A DNA stretch of 64,000 bases from Archivesica marissinica (Eukaryota > Mollusca > Bivalvia > Venerida > Vesicomyidae), in assembly GCA_014843695.1 (NCBI GenBank), contig CM026403.1:45657645-45721644 (forward strand), written 5' to 3'. Below, piece by piece: positions 56,364-64,000 of this stretch (the first letter of the stretch is position 1; every line of letters starts with the position of its first letter). The notes under the pieces are model-generated. The model was given only the letters and a program-made list of their open reading frames with translations, did not search any database and was not told the origin of the DNA. Position numbers and translations under genes: made by a program.

Positions 56364-57288
56364 CAGTAAAACCCCTATAATAAGACCACCTATGGGACTT
56401 CCAAAAAGTGGTCTTATTAGCGGGGTGGTCTCTTTATCGAGTTTGGTCCAGAAGACCAAATTATGATAATTTTACTACATGTACAATGTACTTTCACATA
56501 TGACAATTTCTTGGTGTTTCTGTTTTAATTACAGAAGGGTTGGTTGTTTCAATGGTTTAGGATTGTACTTCTGAAATCCATTCATAGACAACTGTATATC
56601 ACAATTAATTAATTAAAAATAAAGAACAATGTAAATGAGTTAATCCATTTATTTTCAAAATTTATTTTCTTGTTTTCATTAATTATATTGTGTATACCAA
56701 GCACAGTAGTTTCCTTGAAAAGTACATATCATCATCAATCATTCATTATTTAAAAAAAAACATTCACAGGTTGACTGCTTATATAAACACTTCACTTTCA
56801 CGGATTGTTTCTCGATCTCATCTTGGATGTTTTAGCTAAGTCCTGTGACAGAGTGCCCAAGTCCTTACACATGCAGTACAACTTTAGCTGCGATACTCCA
56901 CTCCAGACAATATACATAAGATTAAAAGCAATCAAAATCAATCATTTACAATCAACACTTCCGTGTTTATCTCACTTAACCTTGACTGATACCATAAAGT
57001 GGTCGCTTAATTGTCGCTTAATTGTTGTAAAACAGGGACATAATCAAAAATGTTTTATCAATGAAAGTGAGAAAATCGCCCGTGGTCGTTCGTATTAGGG
57101 GTTCAATTAGCATAGGATTAATGGCATTTGTCTGAATTAACTGGTCGTATTACGGAATAACGGGGTGGTCTGGTTATCGGGGTCAACAACCATTGACATG
57201 TATAGTGAAATATTCCGTTCTGAAAAAAATCATTCCCAATAGCGAGGTGGTCTCGAAATCGGGGTGGTCGCATAGAGGGTTTTTACTG
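56364..57288. mobile_element. Pogo/Tigger-like non-autonomous transposon, 925 bp
   Basis: CAGTAAAACCCCTATAATAA at the left and TAGAGGGTTTTTACTG at the right, each next to TA (56362-56363, 57289-57290). GGTGGTC and its complement recur as subterminal motifs (GACCACC, GGGGTGGTC) several times at both ends, a likely transposase-binding pattern. No transposase frame is found. The plus-strand frame 56805-57098 is not similar to anything I know. Confidence 0.8.
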
Positions 57289-57884
57289 TACTGGCTATGG
57301 TGCCCGGTAGTAGCCTAAATAAGTGATTGTTAAGACTGTAGGAAAGCATAGATCAACATGTGCCGACCTATTTTCAGCCATATGGTTTCTTGACAATTTA
57401 AATTCGATGTTCTCACGAGTCTCCAGGCCCTCGCCACACGCCCTTGGCGCATTGTGACTTCTTTTTCTTACTTTTACCCACTTTTTTTTTTTTCGGGGGA
57501 GAACCTCAATACCCACAGATATAATACGGTAATTTCCAGCACCTTTCTAAAATGCGTAGAAGTACTTGTCTAATATGCAAGACAATAATAACTGCGATGA
57601 TGCGGTCTCATCCATCATGCTAGACATTCGTAAGTGTATAATGAAAATTGAAGGCACCATTGTCCCATCACGATAACCTCTCTATGATCTAGTCTTACAG
57701 CGATAAATACAATTATGGATCTGTACATACACAAATATTTTCTGTTAGTCTAGGCTGCCCAATGTCGGCTTAGATAAAAACTAAGATAAATGCTTGCAGT
57801 TCATTCATTACCTTAAGATGTGCTCATTTTGAAAACAAAACCTTGGTGCACGAGGAAAGTCCGACAATGCAATATGGTAAACAT
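57289..57884. other. Unassigned spacer
   Basis: Contains a T-run (about 57483-57494). The minus-strand frame 57295-57516 (basic, KKKKWVKVRKRS) has no domain I recognise. Confidence 0.4.
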
Positions 57885-60800
57885 TAGCTAAGTGCACAAT
57901 GATACACATAAGCTAAGTGCACAATGACATATGCTAAGTGCACAGTTCACAATGATACACATATGCTAAGTGCACAATGACATATGCTAAGTATACAGTG
58001 ACATATGCTAAATGCACAATGACATATGCTAAGTGCACACTGACATATGCTAAGTGCACAGTGCACAAGGATACACATAAGCTAAGTGCACAGTGACATA
58101 TGCTAAGTGCACAATTACATATGCTAAGTGCACAATGACATATGCTAAGTGCACAGTGACATACACTAAGTGCACAATGACATATGCTAAGTGCACAATG
58201 ACATATACTAAGTGCACAATGACATATACTAAGTGCACAATGACATATGCTAAGTGCACAATGACATATGCTAAGTGCACAATGACATATGCTAAGTGCA
58301 CAATGATATATGCTAAGTGCACAGTGACATATGCTAAGTGCACAGTGACATATGCTAAGTGCACAATGACATATGCTAAGTGCACAATGACATCTAAGTG
58401 CACAATTACATATGCTAAGTGCACAATGACATATGCTAAGTGCACAATGACATATGCTAAGTGCACAATGACATATACTAAGTGCACAATGACATATGCT
58501 AAGTGCACAGACAATAAGTGCACAATGACATATGCTAAGTGCACAATGACATATGCTAAGTGCACAGTGCACAAGGATACGACATATGCTAATGCACAAT
58601 ACATATGCTAAGTGCACATACATATGCTAAGTGCACAATGACATATGCTAAGTGCACAATGAATATCTAAGTGCACAATGACATATACTAAGTGCACAAT
58701 GACATATGCTAAGTGCACAATGATATATACTAAGTGCACAATGACATATGCTAAGTGCACAATGACATATACTAAGTGCACAATGACATATGCTAAGTGC
58801 ACAATGATATATACTAAGTGCACAATGACATATGCTAAGTGCACAATGACATATACTAAGTGCACAATGACATATACTAAGTGCACAATTACATATGCTA
58901 AGTGCACAATGACATATGCTAAGTGTACAATGATATATGCTAAGTGCACAATGACATATACTAAGTGCACAATGACATATACTAAGTGCACAATGACATA
59001 TGCTAAGTGCACAGTGACATATGTTAAGTGCACAATGACATATGCTAAGTGCACAGTGCACAACGATACACATATGCTAAGTGCACAATGATACACATAT
59101 GCTAAGTGCACAATGACATATGCTAAGTGCACAGTGCACAATGATACACATATGCTAAGTGCACAATGACATATACTAAGTGCACAATGACATCTGCTAA
59201 GTGCACAATGATATATACTAAGTGCACAATGACATATGCTAAGTGCACAATGACATATACTAAGTGCACAATGACATATGCTAAGAGCACAGTGACATAT
59301 GCTAAGTGCACAATGACATATACTAAGTGCACAATGACATATACTAAGTGCACAGTGACATATGTTAAGTGCACAATGACATATGCTAAGTGCACAATGA
59401 CATATGCTAAGTGCACAGTGCACAACGATACACATATGCTAAGTGCACAATGATACACATATGCTAAGTGCACAATGACATATGCTAAGTGCACAGTGCA
59501 CAATGATACACATATGCTAAGTGCACAATGACATATGCTAAGTATACAGTGACATATGCTAAATGCACAATGACATATGCTAAGTGCACACTGACATATG
59601 CTAAGTGCACAGTGCACAAGGATACACATAAGCTAAGTGCACAGTGACATATGCTAAGTGCACAGTGACATATGCTAAGTGCACAATTACATATGCTAAG
59701 TGCACAATGACATATGCTAAGTGCACAATGACATATGCTAAGTGCACAGTGACATATGCTAAGAGCACAGTGACATATGCTAAGTGCACAATGACATATG
59801 CTAAGTGCACAATGACATATACTAAGTGCACAGTGACATATGCTAAGTGCACAATGACATATGCTAAGTGCACAATGACATATGCTAAGTGCACAATGAC
59901 ATATGCTAAGTGCACAATGACATATGCTAAGTGCACAGTGACATATGTTAAGTGCACAATGACATATGCTAAGTGCACAATGACATATGCTAAGTGCACA
60001 GTGCACAACGATACACATATGCTAAGTGCACAATGATACACATATGCTAAGTGCACAATGACATATGCTAAGTGCACAATGATACACATATGCTAAGTGC
60101 ACAATGCATAGCTAAGTATACATGACATATGCTAAATGCACAATGACATATGCTAAGTGCACAATGACATATGCTAAGTGCACAATGACATATGCTAAGT
60201 GCACAATGACATATGCTAAGTGCACAATGACATATGCTAAGTGCACAGTGCACAAGATACACATATGCTAAGTGCACAGTGACATATGCTAAGTGCACAA
60301 TGACATATGCTAAGTGCACAGTGACATATGCTAAGTGCACAATGACATATGCTAAGTGCACAATGACATATACTAAGTGCACAATGACATATGCTAAGTG
60401 CACAGTGACATATGCTAAATGCACAATGATCATATGCTAAGTGCACAATGACATATGCTAAATGCACAATGATACATATACTAAGTGCACAATGACATAT
60501 GCTAAGTGCACAGTGACATATGCTAAGTGCACAATGACATATGCTAAGTGCACAATGACATATACTAAGTGCACAGTGCACAATGATACACATATGCTAA
60601 GTGCACAATGACATTGCTAAGTGCACAATGACATATGCCAAATGCACAATGACATATGCTAAGTGCACAATGACATATGCTAAGTGCACAATGACATATG
60701 CTAAGTGCACAATGATATATACTAAGTGCACAATGACATATGCTAAGAGCACAGTGACATATGCTAAGTGCACAATGACATATGCTAAGTGCACAATGAT

Positions 60801-63068
60801 ATATACTAAGTGCACAATGACATATGCTAAGTGCACAGTGACATATGCTAAGTGCACAATGACATATGCTAAGTGCACAATGACATATACTAAGTGCACA
60901 ATGACATATGCTAAGTGCACAATTACATATGCTAAGTGCACAATGACATATGCTAAGTGCACAATGACATATGCTAAGTGCACAATGACATATACTAAGT
61001 GCACAATGACATATGCTAAGTGCACAATGACATATGCTAAGTGCACAATGACATATACTAAGTGCACAATGACATATGCTAAGTGCACAATGACATATGC
61101 TAAGTGCACAATGACATATGCTAAGTGCACAATGACATATGCTAAGTGCACAGTGCACAAGATACACATATGCTAAGTGCACAATGACATATGCTAAGTG
61201 CACAATGACATATGCTAAGTGCACAGTGCACAATGAACACATATGCTAAGTGCACAATGACATATGCTAAGTACACAGTGACATATGCTAAGTGCACAAT
61301 GACATATGCTAAGTGCACAATGACATATGCTAAGTGCACAGTGCACAAGGATACACATATGCTAAGTGCACAATGACATATGCTAAGTGCACAATGACAT
61401 ATGCTAAGTGCACAATGACATATGCTAAGTGCACAATGACATATGCTAAGTGCACAATGACATATACTAAGTGCACAATGACATATGCTAAGTGCACAGT
61501 GACATATGTTAAGTGCACAATGACATATGCTAAGTGCACAATGACATATGCTAAGTGCACAGTGCACAACGATACACATATGCTAAGTGCACAATGATAC
61601 ACATATGCTAAGTGCACAATGACATATGCTAAGTGCACAGTGCACAATGATACACATATGCTAAGTGCACAATGACATAGGCTAAGTATACAGTGACATA
61701 TGCTAAATGCACAATGACATATGCTAAGTGCACACTGACATATGCTAAGTGCACAAGGATACACATAAGCTAAGTGCACAGTGACATATGCTAAGTGAAA
61801 AATGACATATGCTAAGTGCACAATGACATATGCTAAGTGCACAATGACATATGCTAAGTGCACAATGACATATACTAAGTGCACAATGACATATGCTAAG
61901 TGCACAGTGACATATGCTAAATGCACAATGATACACATATGCTAAGTGCACAGTGACATATGCTAAATGCACAATGACATATGCTAAGTGCACAATGACA
62001 TATGCTAAGTGCACAGTGCACAATGATACACATATGCTAAGTGCACAATGACATATGCTAAGTGCACAATGACATATGCTAAATGCACAATGACATATGC
62101 TAAGTGCACAATGACATATGCTAAGCGCACAATGACATATGCTAAGTGCACAATGACATATGCTAAGTGCACAATGATACACATAAACTAACTGCACAAT
62201 AACATATGCTTAGTGCACAATGAAACAACACACAATACACATATGCTAAGTGCACAATGACATATGCTAAGCACACAATGGCATATGCTAAGTGCACAAG
62301 GATACACATAAGCTAAGTGCACAATGAACAACACAACATATGCTAAGTGCACAATGACATATGCTAAGTGCACAATGACATATGCTAAGTGCACAAGGAT
62401 ACACATAAGCTAAGTGCACAATGACATAAGCTAAGAGCACAATGGCATATGCTAAGTGCACAATGACATAAGCTAAGTGCACAATGACATATGCTAAGTG
62501 CACAATGATACACATTAGCTAAGTGCACAATGATACACATATGCTAAGTGCACAATGATACACATTACCTAAGTGCACAATGGTAAACATAAGCTAAGTG
62601 TACAATGATACACATTAGCTAAGTGCACAATGATACACATTAGCTAAGTGCACAATGATACACATTAGCTAAGTGCACAATGATAAACATTAGCTAAGTG
62701 CACATTGATACACATATGCTAAGTGCACACTGATACACATTAGCTAAGTGCACAATGGTAAACATAAGCTAAGTGTACAATGATAAACATTAGCTAAGTG
62801 CACAATGATACACATTAGCTAAGTGCACAATGGTAAACATTAGCTAAGTGCACAATGATACACATTAGCTAAGTGCACAATGGTAAACATTAGCTAAGTG
62901 CACAATGGTAAACATTAGCTAAGTGCACAATGATACACATTAGCTAAGTGCACAATGATACACATTAACTAAGTGCACAATGATACACAATAGCTAAGTG
63001 CACAATGATACACATACGCTAAGTGTACAATGATAAACATTAGCTAAGTGTACAATGATACACAATAG
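57885..63068. repeat. 21-bp minisatellite (CATATGCTAAGTGCAC), ~240 copies
   Basis: The unit is ACATATGCTAAGTGCACAAT plus G. 25-bp forms carry GATACACATATG. From about 62510 the unit changes to GATACACATTAGCTAAGTGC. CATATG and GTGCAC are six-base palindromes eight bases apart. A block of about 90 bp with GCACAGTGCACAACGATACA recurs near 59050, 59405, 59997 and 61556. Many frames are open on both strands, all repeat-derived. Confidence 0.95.
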
Positions 63069-63482
63069 CTAAGACAGAAGAGCATAAAGAAGAGCAGGCA
63101 GAAGAGCATGAAGAAGAGCAGACAAAAGAGCATGAAGAAGAGTAGGCAGAAGAGTATACAGACGAGTTGACAGAAAAACATAAAGAAGAGCAGACAGAAG
63201 AGCATGAAGAAGAGTATACAGAGGAGCAGACGTCAGGGCTGACAGAGAAGCATACAGACAAGCTGATAGAAAAGCATGCAGAAGAGTGGACAGAAGAGTA
63301 TGCAGAAGAATGGACAGAATAGCATGCAAAAGAGTAGACAGAGGAGCATGCCGAGGAATGGACAGAATAGCATGCAGAAGAGTAGACAGAGGAGCAGACA
63401 GCAGGGCTAACAGAGAAGTATACAGACAAGCTGACAGAAAAGCATAATGAACAGTAGATAGACGAACATTCAGAAGAGCATG
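63069..63482. repeat. Degenerate purine-rich tandem repeat
   Basis: Imperfect 15-16-bp units (GAAGAGCAGACAGAAGAGCA, GAAGAGTATACAGAGGAGC), with a repeated longer block around CAGGGCT(G/A)ACAGAGAAG at 63234 and 63403. It abuts the 21-bp array without a spacer. 63483-63831 is unassigned. Confidence 0.82.
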
Positions 63483-63831
63483 CATGATAAAAGATTCCGA
63501 GATGTCATGTAGACATAATCAAACATTAGAATATAAATATGACTGAGGAACATTATACAGAAACATTTTACAGAAATTGCGACGAATGATGTCTATGGTC
63601 AACTCATTAAACGGATAACTGATACAGCAGGTAAACACTACTATATTACTATACTATGCTATCTCTCCAAGCGCACAAAAATCTTTTTCGAAATTGACCC
63701 ATCATTATATAATATTCAGCCCTATTGGGTCGAATAATTAGGTGCAAGAAGTCTAGTGAAACAACAGAAATGCTCTCTAATGTTCAATAATTACATGCTT
63801 CAGATACCACTGTAATAGTAAGTCTTTGTTT

Positions 63832-64000
63832 ATATGTTTGTTATTAGGGTTTAATGTCGCACCATCAGCTTAGGTCCTATGGCGATTTCCCAGCTATTAT
63901 TGATAGAGGAAGATCACGGGTGCTCCTTCGAGAAGTATTTCAGGCGCAGGTGGGCATCTGGTATAACCACCAACCTTCTGCAAGCCAGCTGGATAGCTTC
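63832..64000 (-). mobile_element. SINE-2 copy, cut by the window end
   Basis: GGGTTTAATGTCGCACCATC, TTAGGTCCTATGGCGATTTC, CAGCTATTATTGATAGAGGA and TTCTGCAAGCCAGCTGGATA follow the order of the copy at 38555-38826. The tRNA head would lie beyond 64000. Confidence 0.85.

Noticed and set aside
57295..57516. Basic 73-codon minus-strand frame
   Set aside because: No recognisable family, low-complexity Lys run from an A/T tract, and no splice or promoter context.

Overview
Eukaryotic nuclear DNA, most likely from a mollusc and probably a bivalve. The evidence is several tRNA-headed SINE families of mollusc style, an I-superfamily LINE carrying RNase H and three CCHC knuckles, a CR1/jockey-like LINE tail, TTAA-flanked hairpin MITEs, and one spliced exon of a neuronal syntaxin. 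There is no bacterial gene organisation. The species call is inference; the family calls come from visible motifs.

By my estimate more than half of the window is tandem repeats: over 30 arrays with periods from 16 to 64 bp. The very long open frames in these arrays (up to about 1,000 codons, often open in several frames and on both strands) arise because many periods (21, 27, 33, 39, 42, 57) are multiples of three. I do not annotate them as genes.

The only cellular coding sequence I can support is a 75-bp internal exon of syntaxin-1 (minus strand, 13372-13446) with good acceptor and donor sites. No other syntaxin exon was found by eye, so the window is probably intronic: more than 13 kb downstream and up to 50 kb upstream of the exon.

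Layout. 1-3600: AT-rich minisatellite and 21/42-bp arrays broken by SINE-1. 3600-6000: hairpin and TIR elements. 6000-13230: three large arrays (22, 42, 21 bp) and a 28/29-bp array. 13372-13446: syntaxin exon. 13550-15120: 27-bp array. 15130-22060: SINEs, TTAA MITEs and a CRE cluster. 22270-31380: arrays of 27, 16/17, 57, 33, 58, 21 and 56 bp. 31380-39030: SINE, LINE remnant, long TTAA element, more arrays. 39070-44010: 39/43-bp array. 44130-49095: a SINE-3 copy split by a degenerate LINE with a 13-bp target duplication. 49110-52440: 40-, 28- and 45-bp arrays, small MITEs, SINE-1. 52438-56130: a TTAA MITE whose right end is amplified about 75-fold. 56364-57288: pogo-like element. 57885-63480: 21-bp array and a purine-rich array. 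63832-64000: SINE-2 cut by the window edge.

The main theme is transposon ends acting as seeds of minisatellites. I see it for the TTAA MITE (52.4-56.1 kb), a TIR element (4.1-4.5 kb), and the tRNA head of SINE-2 (38.8-39.0 kb, 27.4-27.55 kb, and probably the 67-copy array at 6.2-9.06 kb). Family labels (SINE-1 to SINE-5, LINE-1, LINE-2) are local to this annotation.
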